From CAIVND01 sp035532075 (lineage in GTDB: Bacteria > Actinomycetota > Acidimicrobiia > Acidimicrobiales > Bog-793): a stretch of 46,754 nt of DNA. The stretch spans positions 1 to 46,754 of the forward strand of contig DATKRV010000059.1 of NCBI GenBank assembly GCA_035532075.1, written 5' to 3'. Of this stretch, positions 8,694 through 17,805 are shown one piece after another (the stretch's first letter is position 1; every line of letters begins with the position of its first letter). Below the pieces are notes generated by a model. That model was given only the letters and a program-made list of their open reading frames with translations. It was not told where the DNA came from and made no database searches. The position numbers and the translations under genes are program-made.

Positions 8694-9050
8694 GGAGCCG
8701 CAGATATCCATTCAGGCGGGTCGCTGAAGAGACCTCCTGGAGGGGGTGCGAGGACGGGCGCGCCGAGATCATCAGGGGAGATCATGACGCAATTGTGATG
8801 AGGAGTTCGCACCGCGGATGCAGGTCAAGCGATGGCTGACATGTTCGCGTTGCCCTTTCGTCATCTATTCGTTATGCTCCTCAGCGCCAGCCCATCGAAT
8901 CAAGTTTCTGCCGCACGATTCGCTGTCTGGCAGTGGGCTTTTTCCACCGATCAGGGGGCCAGGTGGCGTGAATGAAATTGGACGGATCCAGGCGATGAAC
9001 GCGCGCCCTCGAACCCACAGGTCGGTGTTTGACGCGTCGCGCGTCGTCCG
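8694..9050 (+). promoter_or_regulatory. Intergenic leader with terminator-like structure before livH
   Basis: No convincing gene is seen here. The notable element spans 8889-8943: AGCCCA (8889-8894) pairs with TGGGCT (8934-8939), and CTGCC (8908-8912) with GGCAG (8929-8933) directly inside. A run of T follows. GAATC (about 8897-8901) and GATTC (about 8917-8921) form an alternative pairing. This looks like a terminator or attenuator in the livH leader. A 34-codon frame from ATG 8874 crosses it, but it lacks an SD. Confidence 0.4.
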
Positions 9051-9944
9051 ATGAGCCTGTTCATTGAGTCGACGGGATTTGGCATCGTCGTCGCCTCGAT
9101 CCTCTCGATCGCCGCGGTCGGCTTTACGTTGCAGTGGGGCGTCACCAATATCTTGAACCTCGCCTATGTGGATTTCATGATCCTCACGGCCTATCTCGAC
9201 TACTCGCTCACTCAGGTCGCTGGACTTGACTTCTGGCTATCGGCGATCCTCTCGGTGCTCGCTGTCGGCGGGTTGTCAGTCGCGTTCAATCACTTTCTCA
9301 TCCAGCCGTTCGTTCGGCGCGGGATCAAGTTCTTCTACCTCTTGATTATCGCCTTTGCGACCGGGACGGTGCTGCAATATGTCATCCAGTCGATCTGGGG
9401 TTCGACCTTTTTCAACATCAGTGTTGGGGGAAACCAGTCCTACGATCTCGGTGGCATGCTCTTGACAGAATCGCAGTTGATCATCATCGGCATGGCTCTC
9501 GTGGTGATGTTTTCGCTCCACATGCTTTTGACGCGAACCGATTTCGGACGTTCGATGCGCGCGGTGGCAATCAATCCAGTCCTCGCGCAGTGTTCAGGTA
9601 TCCGCACCGCGGTTGTGTTGAACGCCACCTGGTTCCTCACTGGCGTGCTTTGTGGAATTTCGGGATTGGTGCTTGCGTTCAACACCGCGACCTTCGATGT
9701 GAATACTGGTACGGTTTACATCGCGCAGATCCTCGCGGCCGTCGTGCTCGGCGGGATCGGCTCTCCCTACGGAGCGATGCTCGCGGCGCTCATCATCGGA
9801 CTGATATCTGAGTGGGCCTCTGCCTTCATCAACCCGTTCTTCAACGTCGTTGTTGCACTTATCGTTCTCGTCGGTGTCCTGTTGTTTCGTCCAGAAGGCC
9901 TACTGCGTTCCCTGACGACGAGCTCGGGGGGTGGTACCTCATGA
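9051..9944 (+). CDS. livH: Branched-chain amino acid-type ABC transporter permease, LivH
   Basis: Inner-membrane permease of 297 aa with about eight hydrophobic helices. It begins with a helix (GIVVASILSIAAVGFTLQWG) followed by the segment NILNLAYVDFMILTAYL, which corresponds to the LivH family N-L-A-.-G conserved region. The C-terminal part has the GGIGSPYGAMLAALIIGL segment found in LivH/LivM proteins, where GG.G...GA is the cytoplasmic coupling loop. It would form the channel with LivM. The ATG at 9051 has no clear SD. It overlaps livM by ATGA. The cargo may be branched-chain amino acids, but this family also carries urea, short amides and aromatic acids. Confidence 0.93.
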   Translation: MSLFIESTGFGIVVASILSIAAVGFTLQWGVTNILNLAYVDFMILTAYLDYSLTQVAGLDFWLSAILSVLAVGGLSVAFNHFLIQPFVRRGIKFFYLLIIAFATGTVLQYVIQSIWGSTFFNISVGGNQSYDLGGMLLTESQLIIIGMALVVMFSLHMLLTRTDFGRSMRAVAINPVLAQCSGIRTAVVLNATWFLTGVLCGISGLVLAFNTATFDVNTGTVYIAQILAAVVLGGIGSPYGAMLAALIIGLISEWASAFINPFFNVVVALIVLVGVLLFRPEGLLRSLTTSSGGGTS

Positions 9945-10987
9945 CCGCGTTCTTGGTCACGATGGGGATCTACTTCTTCATCGATCTGATTCTCGTACTG
10001 AGCGCGAATCTTCAGCTCGGATTGATGGGTATGGCGAACCTTGGATTTGTCCTGTTCCTCGGCATCGGCGCCTACGCGGCGACGGTCTTCTCGATCGGAC
10101 CGGAGCCGGCAAACTCGCTCCAGCAGTATTTTTTCGGTGTCGCGCTGCCCTTCCCCCTGCCCATCATCCTGGCAATCGTCTGCGGCATGATCGGCGGACT
10201 TATCGTTGGTCTCGTCTCGCTCTATCGGATGCGTGGGCACTATCTCGCGATCATCACGCTGGCGATTCTGACGATATGTTCGACACTTGTCGAGGGATAT
10301 CCGAAATTCCTCGGAGGCAGCAACGGCCTCACCGGAATCAAACAGCCGCTCGCATCGTTGACGAGTTCGTACAACGGATACCAGTTGATCTTTCTCGGAC
10401 TGAGTGCGGTGCTTTGTCTCGCGGCCTTCCTGTTTTGCCAGCGTTTCATCCATTCACCGCTCGGCCGAATGGCGAAGGCGGTACGCGAGAATGAGTCAGC
10501 GGTAACGACGCTCGGGATCAACCCGTTCCGCGTGCGTCTGCTCGCGACGGTATGTGGTGGGGGAATGGCGGCGCTCTCGGGCGCACTCCTTGCCGAGTAC
10601 GTGACCGCGTGGGGAATTGCGCCATGGTCGTTCACCGAGATCTTCCCTGCGACTGCGGCGATGATCATCGGAGGACGCGGCAACAATTGGGGAGTCGCGC
10701 TCGGAACGTTCATGACCTATGTCGTTGTCGGCGAGGGCCTTCCCTTCCTTCCGGGAATATCTGCAGATCCAGAGCTTGGGTACGCCATTCAGTGGATCAT
10801 CTATGGGGTTGCGCTGGTCGCCTTTCTCTGGTTCCGTCCCTCTGGTCTTTTGCCCGAACGAAAGGGACGCTGGAAGCACGCTCCAGAGTTTGTTCCCGCC
10901 ATGGTGTCGGCTCCCTCCGATCTTCCCGCAGCGGCGACGATCGCCGAGCAGGTAGCGCAAGAGGGGGTGCATGCCAGTGACCAGTGA
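9941..10987 (+). CDS. livM: Branched-chain amino acid-type ABC transporter permease, LivM
   Basis: Second permease subunit, 348 aa, with many hydrophobic segments. The family loop is seen in FLGGSNGLTGI, and the coupling region in MIIGGRGNNWGVALGTFM. The start ATG at 9941 overlaps the livH stop (ATGA), giving translational coupling. An open frame extends upstream inside livH but is not needed. The C-terminal tail of about 40 residues after the last helix (from LLPERKGRW) is hydrophilic and longer than in many homologues. It overlaps livG by 17 nt. Confidence 0.93.
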   Translation: MTAFLVTMGIYFFIDLILVLSANLQLGLMGMANLGFVLFLGIGAYAATVFSIGPEPANSLQQYFFGVALPFPLPIILAIVCGMIGGLIVGLVSLYRMRGHYLAIITLAILTICSTLVEGYPKFLGGSNGLTGIKQPLASLTSSYNGYQLIFLGLSAVLCLAAFLFCQRFIHSPLGRMAKAVRENESAVTTLGINPFRVRLLATVCGGGMAALSGALLAEYVTAWGIAPWSFTEIFPATAAMIIGGRGNNWGVALGTFMTYVVVGEGLPFLPGISADPELGYAIQWIIYGVALVAFLWFRPSGLLPERKGRWKHAPEFVPAMVSAPSDLPAAATIAEQVAQEGVHASDQ

Positions 10988-11735
10988 TGCGATCCTTGAG
11001 GCCGACGGTGTCAGCTGTGCCTTCGGCGGCGTCCAGGCGGTCGACCACGCCTCGTTGAAGATAGACCGCGGCACAATCACCGGCTTGATTGGCCCGAACG
11101 GCGCCGGCAAGTCCACGTTGGTCAACATCATCTCTGGTCACACCAAGGCTCAGGAGGGCAAGATCGTCTTCGCCGGACACGAGACGACTGGGATTCCCGC
11201 CTACCAGGTGGCCCGGCGGGGTCTGATCCGCACATTCCAGCTCTCCAGCGAGTTTCCCAACATGACGCTTCTCGAGAACATGCTGGTCGCCCCGCGACAG
11301 ATGGGGACGGGTTTTTGGAATGCGATGTTCCGGAAGTCCGTCTGGAACCGTCAGGAGTATGAACTGCTCGACAAGGCGCGTCACCTTCTTGTCGAGTTCG
11401 GTCTCTACAAGCTCGCGGATGAGTATGCGGGGAACCTGAGCGGTGGACAAAAGCGTCTGCTCGAGATTGCCCGAGCGTTGATGGCCGACCCGACGATGTT
11501 GGTGCTGGACGAGCCGATGGCCGGCGTTGCGGGCGTGTTGATCGACCGGCTCGTCGACCACATCCTCGAACTCAATAGGTCCGGCCTCACCTTTTTGGTC
11601 ATCGAACACGACCTCGAGGTGGTCGACCGTCTGTGCGAGAACGTCTACGTCATGGCCCAGGGGAGTGTCCTCGCGTACGGGTCGATGAGCGACCTGCGTC
11701 AGAACGAAAGCGTCCTTGAGGCCTACCTTGACTGA
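10971..11735 (+). CDS. livG: ABC transporter ATP-binding protein, LivG
   Basis: Cytoplasmic ATPase subunit, 254 aa. It shows Walker A GPNGAGKST, Q-loop around RTFQLSSEFPNMT, signature LSGGQKRLLEIARAL, Walker B MLVLDEPMAG and the switch His in VIEHDLEVV. The long insert between the Q-loop and signature (QMGTGFWNAMFRKSVWN region) is typical of LivG and absent from LivF. The family usually reads DEP(A/S)AG(L/M)NP after Walker B; here it is DEPMAGVAGVLIDRL. ATG 10971 is preceded by a GAGGGGG SD. It couples to livF through a short overlap. Confidence 0.94.
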   Translation: MPVTSDAILEADGVSCAFGGVQAVDHASLKIDRGTITGLIGPNGAGKSTLVNIISGHTKAQEGKIVFAGHETTGIPAYQVARRGLIRTFQLSSEFPNMTLLENMLVAPRQMGTGFWNAMFRKSVWNRQEYELLDKARHLLVEFGLYKLADEYAGNLSGGQKRLLEIARALMADPTMLVLDEPMAGVAGVLIDRLVDHILELNRSGLTFLVIEHDLEVVDRLCENVYVMAQGSVLAYGSMSDLRQNESVLEAYLD

Positions 11736-12537
11736 TTCTTCTCACCCTGGCGCAGCGGCGGTGCCGACAAAGGCGAGAGAACTCGCGCGTCACGAGCTGG
11801 TGATCTCCGATGTCACCGCGGGCTATGGCCCGGTGCCGATCATCCACAACGTCTCGATGCGCGCCGAGTCGGCGCGTCTCGTCGCGTTGATCGGGCCCAA
11901 CGGCGCCGGCAAGAGCACGCTGCTCAAGGCGATCATGGGGATCTTGCATCCGAGAAATGGTTCGATCCTGCTCGATGACACTCCTGTACACGACCTGCGC
12001 CCGGATCAGATCGTCCGCGCCGGAATTGGCTATGTTCCCCAGGTCGGTGACGTCTTTGACCATCTCACGGTGGCGGAGAATCTCTCGGTCGGTGGCATCA
12101 TCGCGAAGAAAACCCGCGATGCAAAGCGCGAGGAGGTGCTGGAGCTCTTTCCACTGCTCGTCCCTCGTCTCAAACAGCGCGCACGGACCCTGAGCGGAGG
12201 AGAGCGCCGAATTCTCGCGGTGGCACGCGCACTGATGAGTTCGCCAAAGCTCGTGATCATGGATGAGCCAAGTGCGGGTCTGAGTCCAAGGGCGATGAAG
12301 CTTGTCTGGGAGCACCTCGAGATCCTGCGTGACGAAGGACTTGCGCTGCTTGTTGTCGAGCAGAAAGCCAAGGCGATCATGGCGATTGCCGACTGGGTCT
12401 ATGTTCTCGTAGATGGGCGCAACGCGCTCGAGGCGGCCGGAGAGACGATGCTCGCAAACGTGCACGATCTCGGAAGAATCTTCATGGGCCAACAGCTCAC
12501 GTTAAACACGGGGCCAGAGGTACCGGAGGGTGCATGA
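11728..12537 (+). CDS. livF: ABC transporter ATP-binding protein, LivF
   Basis: Second ATPase subunit, 269 aa from the proposed start. Motifs are Walker A GPNGAGKSTLLKAIMG, signature LSGGERRILAVARAL, Walker B LVIMDEPSAGLSP and the H-loop position in VVEQKAKAI, where LivF proteins carry Gln rather than His. Start choice is uncertain: TTG 11728 overlaps the livG stop, TTG 11716 is further inside livG, and GTG 11761 is downstream. None has a strong SD, so coupling to livG is the likely mode. About 25 residues precede the ABC domain proper, more than usual. Confidence 0.93.
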   Translation: MTDSSHPGAAAVPTKARELARHELVISDVTAGYGPVPIIHNVSMRAESARLVALIGPNGAGKSTLLKAIMGILHPRNGSILLDDTPVHDLRPDQIVRAGIGYVPQVGDVFDHLTVAENLSVGGIIAKKTRDAKREEVLELFPLLVPRLKQRARTLSGGERRILAVARALMSSPKLVIMDEPSAGLSPRAMKLVWEHLEILRDEGLALLVVEQKAKAIMAIADWVYVLVDGRNALEAAGETMLANVHDLGRIFMGQQLTLNTGPEVPEGA

Positions 12538-12592
12538 ACCTAAGTACCACAACACCAGCCAACATTGGCTACAAGAAAGCAAGGGGGACAGC

Positions 12593-13900
12593 ATGGGGAG
12601 ACAACCTCTTTTCTCAAGAGGCAAGATGAAGTTCGTCGCGTTGCTCGTGGGAGTTGTACCAGTATTTGCCCTCACGGCATGCGGGGCGGCAAGCCAGACG
12701 CCGGCGAAGCAAAAGGCGTCAGGTGCAGCGGTGCAGATCGACGTGTTCAGTCCGTTCTCGGGTGCGAACGCGTTCATCGGCACGACGTTCAACCTTCCTC
12801 CGGTGAAGATGGGCGCGGCGCTCATCAATGCCGCCGGTGGAATCAACGGCCATCCGGTCTCGGTCATCGCGACGGACTCGGGAACCGACCCTGCAGACGC
12901 GCTTCCCGCGATCCAGCGGTTGTTCGTCCAGCATTCGGGTGTTGCGGGCATGCTCGGGCTCGACTCGTCGAATGCTCCGGCGCTCGCTCCGGTGATGAAC
13001 AGTCACAAGGTGGTGACGATGAGCCTTGCCGGTACGGCCTCGCTCGACAAGAACACGAATGCCTACTTCTTCCGACTCGCCTCGCCGGACTCGATGATGG
13101 GAACCGCGCTCGCGCAGTCCGCATTGCACTTTGGCTACAAGAAGGTGGCGTTGATCTTTGACTCGAGTGGTACCTCGCAGTCAGATGTTCCTGGCATCGT
13201 CAAGGAGTACACCAACCACGGCGGAAATATTGCCCTGAACGAGACCGTCCAGGTTGACCAAGCCTCGTATCGTACCGAGGTAGCAAAGCTCAAGGCTGCG
13301 CACGTTCAGGCACTCATCACCGAGACCGACCCGCAGACCGCGGCGACGTTGTATGCAAATATGAAGCAGCTCGGCGTCATTGGAATCCCCGTCATCGGCG
13401 GAGCCGAGAATGACGTTGCGGCATACTTCACCTCCGTCGCGAAGGCTGTCGGCGGCATGGCTGCCGAGTCGAAGTTCATGTATGTCGAGAACTTCGCACC
13501 TGCAACTGCACCGGGACAGGCCTACTTCAACGCGCAGTGGGCGAAGGCTGATCCAAAGGGTGGCGCACCGGTGCCACCTCAGTACGCGCTCTATGACGGT
13601 CTGAACATCATGGCGCTTGCGATGGACGAGGCTCATTCGTCGACTCCCTCGGTGTATCTGCACTTCATGAAGAAGGTCACCTACAACCCGGGCGGCGAGG
13701 TCGTCTCGAACTACGCACAGGGTCTTGCTGCTCTCAATGCGGGGAAGAAGATCCAGTACGAGGGAGCCTCTGGACAGTTGGTGTTCAACAAGTACAACTG
13801 GCCACCACAGGGCTTCGAGCTTTTGAAGCTCACTCCGAAGGGAGCGCTGAAGTCTGTGTACAAGCAGACGAGTTCCTCGGTGGGCGCATACTTCAAGTAA
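12593..13900 (+). CDS. Substrate-binding lipoprotein of the Liv-type transporter
   Basis: Extracytoplasmic type-1 periplasmic-binding-fold receptor of 435 aa. A basic N-terminus (GRQPLFSRGKMK) and hydrophobic stretch end in a lipobox, FALTAC, so the mature protein should be lipid-anchored at Cys. The mature part has the Leu/Ile/Val-binding family opening: FSPFSGANAFIGTTF, then AALINAAGGINGHPV. The central GLDSSNAPALAPVMNSHK segment matches the ligand-contact region of LivJ/K-like proteins. The ATG at 12593 has AAGGGGGAC upstream; an earlier in-frame GTG at 12530 would destroy the signal peptide. It is the last gene of the liv operon, followed by a strong hairpin. The ligand is not deducible. 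Confidence 0.93.
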   Translation: MGRQPLFSRGKMKFVALLVGVVPVFALTACGAASQTPAKQKASGAAVQIDVFSPFSGANAFIGTTFNLPPVKMGAALINAAGGINGHPVSVIATDSGTDPADALPAIQRLFVQHSGVAGMLGLDSSNAPALAPVMNSHKVVTMSLAGTASLDKNTNAYFFRLASPDSMMGTALAQSALHFGYKKVALIFDSSGTSQSDVPGIVKEYTNHGGNIALNETVQVDQASYRTEVAKLKAAHVQALITETDPQTAATLYANMKQLGVIGIPVIGGAENDVAAYFTSVAKAVGGMAAESKFMYVENFAPATAPGQAYFNAQWAKADPKGGAPVPPQYALYDGLNIMALAMDEAHSSTPSVYLHFMKKVTYNPGGEVVSNYAQGLAALNAGKKIQYEGASGQLVFNKYNWPPQGFELLKLTPKGALKSVYKQTSSSVGAYFK

Positions 13901-13917
13901 ACCCATCAGTTGCCAAG

Positions 13918-13954
13918 GAGGGGGCTCCGTCGCCTGTTGCGGCGGAGCCCCCTC
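13918..13954 (+). terminator. Terminator of the liv operon
   Basis: Starting 17 bases after the binding-protein stop, AGGGGGCTCCGTCGC pairs with GCGGCGGAGCCCCCT, allowing one G-T pair. The stem is about 15-16 bp with a 5-nt loop. Only a weak T-rich tail follows (CGTGCTTT). Confidence 0.88.
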
Positions 13955-14081
13955 GTGCTTTCCGGGTTGTGCTGACACCCTTTGGCATGTGCGTTGTGCG
14001 ATTGAACCACGCTGCTTAGCTTGAAATCACTGAAATACTCCGGTGATCTTTCGACGTGATGGAGTCGGCAACCGTTTGATA

Positions 14082-14408
14082 TCAACGACGGCGTTCCACG
14101 AGTCCTCCGTGAATCTGGGCGTGGCTCAAGAGAGCTTTTCGCTCCTCTTTGGACTGTGAGCCGCTCGGCAACTGTGGGCCATCGACGATGATCGCTGTCG
14201 GGTGCGAAGTGACAACGTAATGGTCCCGACAGGCCTTGACGACATGTTTTGAGAAGTACCCGGAATCGGCCCGCAGCGGCATCGTCGGTCCAGGGTTCGC
14301 CGCCGCACTCAATTCGGTGATGATGTCGCAGGCGCGCACAACCTTCGGCAATGTATCGAGGTCAATCTCGAAGGCGATCTGGTCCTTTTTGTAAGAAACG
14401 GTGCGCTG
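14082..14408 (-). pseudogene. Decayed IS1380-like transposase fragment
   Basis: Read on the minus strand from 14408, the frame stays open for about 109 codons. It contains TMPLRADSGYFSKHVVKACR, which strongly resembles the IS1380-family DDE transposase segment (V-R-A-D-S-G/A-F/Y-Y-S...V...ACR) carrying a catalytic Asp. There is no start codon with an SD, a stop lies immediately upstream in frame, and the flanking catalytic blocks are not found. The fragment is about a quarter of a normal transposase. Inverted terminal repeats were not recognised. Family assignment is from motif memory, not a search. Confidence 0.6.
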
Positions 14409-14782
14409 TCATACGTGTTCAGCAGGCCTTTTGACGGCGAAAACGCGATGCGCAAGATGGGCCAAGCAATGTTGCCGCTCCGCCACGCGGCGTATGTCGT
14501 ATCGGCCGTGTCGTCGATGGGATGGTTGTCGATTATCTTTGATCTCTGTCGCGTCCTCGTTTTTTTCACGAAGGCCACGCAATTCATGGTGACGGCCATC
14601 TCGCCGTTTCGAGTCTCACTCGGCTGCTTCGCACTCTCCAACGAGGCGGTCGATTGGGTCCGGGCTCCGAAACTTGGCACCGATCGGAACGATGGTCAGC
14701 GTCTCATGAGGCTCTTTACTCCTCTTGAGATCCGTACCAAATAGAAATTCTCTGCTTCGGACTACCGATTACCGTCTACGTG
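14409..14782. other. No gene recognised; possible continuation of the IS remnant
   Basis: Several overlapping frames are open on both strands, one of 123 codons on the minus strand, but none matches a known domain or has an SD. The location between an IS fragment and the SIMPL gene suggests decayed insertion-sequence DNA. Confidence 0.35.
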
Positions 14783-15526
14783 TCAGCTTGAAAGCGAGAA
14801 CACAACGTCGACGGTGGCCGTTACCGCCTGCGTCCCAGGACGTAGCGGCACGGCAGTGGCAGGGCCCGCAGAGCGCTTTTGAGCCGCGGCGTAATTGAAC
14901 GGAATCGGAGTCGTCGAGTTCGACTGATCGGTGATCTTGGCAACCGAGACGACCGCGGAGTTCGCTGCCTCTGCGAGCACATCGGCCGATGTCCGCGCGT
15001 TTCGGATTGCGGCGGCTCGAGCGAGGTTTAACACGCCATTCACATTTTCGAGTGAGTACGAGATGTTATCGATACTCGCGTCGTTCCCGACAGATGACTG
15101 CGCGGCAGAGATCAACGCTCCTGCGTTCGCAAGATCTTTGAGCGTTGCGGTGAGGCTATTGCTTGCGATGTAGCCAGACGGCTTACCGTTCGAGTTGTAG
15201 TTCTTGCCGACGGTAAGATTCGATGTCGCGAGATCCTTCGCGGGAACACCGCCTTGGCGAAAGACACGCTGAAGAGCGCTCATCTCGGCATTATCCCTCG
15301 TGAGTGCTGCATTTGACGTGGGTCGCACAACCTGAACCGTAAGATTCACGGTCAACGTGTCCGGCTTGGCATTTATCGTCGCGGTTCCCGTCACCTCAAC
15401 AGTATCCGCCACAGCCATTGCAGACGGCGCCGAATTCGCCAGCGCAATGCCACCTGCCGCAATTGCGAGCGCAATCGCGGTGATCGAATACAGGACTGCG
15501 ACATGAGGCTTGTCAAACAATGCCAA
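14783..15526 (-). CDS. SIMPL (DUF541) domain secreted protein
   Basis: Protein of 247 aa with an N-terminal membrane or signal segment (AVLYSITAIALAIAAGGIAL, about residues 10-30), so it is exported or anchored. The SIMPL domain begins VEVTGTATINAKPDTLTVNL, the family hallmark V.G.G......D.., and continues through TSNLTVGKNYNSNGKPSGYI and a C-terminal strand VTATVDVVFSL. The BP26/SIMPL family forms oligomeric outer-surface proteins of unclear role. The start is TTG at 15526, supported by GGGGAGG 5 nt upstream. It is flanked on both sides by IS remnants. Confidence 0.9.
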   Translation of the reverse strand: MALFDKPHVAVLYSITAIALAIAAGGIALANSAPSAMAVADTVEVTGTATINAKPDTLTVNLTVQVVRPTSNAALTRDNAEMSALQRVFRQGGVPAKDLATSNLTVGKNYNSNGKPSGYIASNSLTATLKDLANAGALISAAQSSVGNDASIDNISYSLENVNGVLNLARAAAIRNARTSADVLAEAANSAVVSVAKITDQSNSTTPIPFNYAAAQKRSAGPATAVPLRPGTQAVTATVDVVFSLSS

Positions 15527-15649
15527 TTGCCTCCCCTTCGACTCAGTAGGGAGATCCTACGTGCCATTATGTCGACGTTTGGTTCGCCCCGGCAAAGTTG
15601 GAGTGTCAATCTCTTGCTCCGCGGAAGGACCTTCTGACTCGAGGCTCTC

Positions 15650-15850
15650 TTAGCAGCGAGCTTCGGACTGCGCTGGCGGGAGATAATCCAGTTCGAGGTG
15701 CAAGAGCTCTTTGTTGAACCAGTGGACGTAACTCAAAGTGGCTCACTCGATCTCACCGACGTCACGCCAGGGTCGATCGTGATGGGCCAGCTGATTGGCG
15801 AGCTTGTCGGTGCCAAGTCTCTTCGACGCGATGGCCACAAGCACAATCCC
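15650..15850 (-). pseudogene. Decayed IS3-family OrfB transposase C-terminus
   Basis: The minus-strand translation ending at the TAA at 15650-15652 reads RPWRDVGEIE, an in-frame TGA (15743-15745), then ATLSYVHWFNKELLHLELDY and LPPAQSEA. IS3-family OrfB proteins end with an equivalent block (PWR..DE.E.AT..WV.WFN..RLH..L...PP.E.E), so identity is well supported. The internal stop and lost upstream catalytic blocks show the copy is dead. An open frame continues upstream to about 15973 without recognisable transposase motifs. Confidence 0.75.
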
Positions 15851-16130
15851 GGCGCCTGCTACTGCTCGATCGACCTCAAAGTCCATGTTCGGTCTCGTTG
15901 GATTGTACGATTGTGCCTGCACCGGAATAGTGCCAATCTGTGGTTGGTTGATGTGTTCTTTCGCGAGTTGCATCTTCCCAACACTGAGGCGTTTTCAGCG
16001 TGTGGTCGTTATGAAGAATGTCAAATCATCGGTGTTTTTCGGTGGTTCCAGGCTGAGAACAACGTGAAGGTATCAATGCTTCGATGTCGCGCAATGCACG
16101 ACTAGCGGTATGTGCAAGAGGGAGAACACC
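15851..16130. other. No gene recognised
   Basis: This is mixed-composition sequence between the IS3 remnant and the flavin monooxygenase gene. The monooxygenase promoter is presumably here. Only its SD, GAGGGAG at 16118-16124, can be pointed to. Confidence 0.4.
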
Positions 16131-17720
16131 ATGCAAGAGCACTACCAGATCATCATCGTCGGAGGAGGACCGGTCGGGATTGCACTCGCGGTCGAGCTTG
16201 CGCAGCGCAACGTGTCATGCGCGGTGGTGGAGCGACATCTCGAGGTGGGGAGGATTCCAAAGGGACAGAACCTCACGCAGCGTACCCTTGAGCACTTCTA
16301 TTTCTGGAACTGCGTCGAACAGCTGAGGGCGGCGCGCCTTCTTCCTCCGAACTATCCGATCGGCGGCCTCACCGCCTATCGCAGTCTTGCCAGCGAGTAC
16401 TGGTATGTTCCGCCCGGGCTCGAGCAGGTGCAGTCGTATCACTTCCAGGACAATGAGCGGCTCCCGCAGTATCTGACTGAAGAGGTACTTCGCAGGCGCC
16501 TTACTCAGCTCGAGAGCGCAACGACGAAGTTCGGCTGGACGGCCAAATCCATCGAGCAGGATGATTCGGAGGTGCGTGTCACCATCGCCGGTGAGGAGTG
16601 GCCTTACGAGGAGATGGAGATAACGAGCGACTACGTCGTTGGATGCGACGGTGCACGTTCGCTTGTCCGCCAACAGCTGGGCATTGTGCGAGAGGGTCCG
16701 GATTTCGGTGAGCGGATGGCGCTTCTCGTCTTTCGTTCGCGCGATCTTCACGAGGGCCTCAAGCGATTTCCTGAACGGACGACCTATCGCGTCCTGCGTC
16801 CCGAACTCAAGGGTGTGTGGCAGTTCTTTGGGCGCGTCGATGTCGGCGAGACCTGGTTCTTCCATGGTCCGGTCCCTGACACGACGACGGCTAGAGATAT
16901 TGAATACCTCCACGACATGCTCGAGGAGGCCGCAGGTTTCCCGATCGCGGTCGAGTTCGAGCACATTGGGTTCTGGGACCTGCGCGTCGAGGTGGCCACG
17001 ACCTATCGCAACGCACGGGGATTCATCGCCGGGGACGCGGCGCACAGCCACCCTCCCTACGGCGGTTTCGGCCTCAACACCGGACTCGAGGACATCGCGA
17101 ACCTCGGCTGGAAACTCGCCGCCCGAGTTCAGGGATGGGGTGGTGACGCCCTGCTCGATTCCTACTCGGAGGAGCGCCAACCGGTGTTCAAAGAGACCGG
17201 AGAGAGGGTCATTGCCGGTGGGATCCTCAATGACCGCGAGTTCCTCGCAACCTATGATCCCGAAGCCAACCGAGAGGCATTTGAGGCACAGTGGAGGCTG
17301 CGCACCTCGGGCGATTCGGCTGGTCCTGGATATGAGCCGAACTATGCGGGTTCGACTGTCGTATTCGGTCCCGAGGGGGCACGCTGTGGCGCGACTGGTC
17401 GGTACACCTTCGTCGCCCAGGCGGGACATCATCTCGCGCCAGTGCTTTTGTCGAATGGCCACAACGTCTATGAGGAACTCGGTGATCTGTTCACGCTGCT
17501 CGCATTTGATGCAGACGCGGAGGCTGTGCAGAGCTTTGAGTCTGCCGCGACGCGGAGAAATCTCTCGTTGAAGACCGTGACTGACAGCTTTGAAGGTCAA
17601 CGGGGTGAGCTCAAATCGCGGCTCGTCCTTGTTCGGCCGGACCAGTTCGTCGTGTGGGCCGGTGACAGCCTTGGGCCAGATCCGAAGGAGATCTTTGACC
17701 GCGCGACGGGGTCGGGCTGA
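16131..17720 (+). CDS. FAD-dependent class A (PHBH-fold) monooxygenase
   Basis: Cytoplasmic flavoprotein hydroxylase of 529 aa that would use NAD(P)H and O2 to hydroxylate an aromatic or related substrate. The N-terminal FAD-binding motif is IIIVGGGPVGIALAVELAQR. The DG motif for NAD(P)H and FAD is in YVVGCDGARSLVRQQLG (about residues 175-195), and the GD motif is FIAGDAAHSHPPYGGFGLN (about 300). The roughly 130-residue thioredoxin-like C-terminal region is typical of the phenol hydroxylase/TfdB/RdmE group. ATG 16131 follows a GAGGGAG SD; an in-frame ATG 21 nt upstream is less well placed. It is a distant paralogue of the gene at 44528-46141. The substrate cannot be told. Confidence 0.92.
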   Translation: MQEHYQIIIVGGGPVGIALAVELAQRNVSCAVVERHLEVGRIPKGQNLTQRTLEHFYFWNCVEQLRAARLLPPNYPIGGLTAYRSLASEYWYVPPGLEQVQSYHFQDNERLPQYLTEEVLRRRLTQLESATTKFGWTAKSIEQDDSEVRVTIAGEEWPYEEMEITSDYVVGCDGARSLVRQQLGIVREGPDFGERMALLVFRSRDLHEGLKRFPERTTYRVLRPELKGVWQFFGRVDVGETWFFHGPVPDTTTARDIEYLHDMLEEAAGFPIAVEFEHIGFWDLRVEVATTYRNARGFIAGDAAHSHPPYGGFGLNTGLEDIANLGWKLAARVQGWGGDALLDSYSEERQPVFKETGERVIAGGILNDREFLATYDPEANREAFEAQWRLRTSGDSAGPGYEPNYAGSTVVFGPEGARCGATGRYTFVAQAGHHLAPVLLSNGHNVYEELGDLFTLLAFDADAEAVQSFESAATRRNLSLKTVTDSFEGQRGELKSRLVLVRPDQFVVWAGDSLGPDPKEIFDRATGSG

Positions 17721-17805
17721 ATCGGTCGCCCGCCCGTTCTCGGTGATCAGCCCGCCAGTTGCAATCCGCCAGTTGAAAGTTGTGACTGCGCGAGACTGAC
17801 CGTTC

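Noticed and set aside
8874..8975. 34-codon frame in the livH leader as an attenuator leader peptide
   Set aside because: It has no SD and no run of branched-chain codons; only two Leu and two Val are present, so classical ribosome-mediated attenuation is not supported.
15698..16105. 135-codon plus-strand frame
   Set aside because: Its first part is the antisense of the IS3 transposase remnant, and the rest shows no domain.
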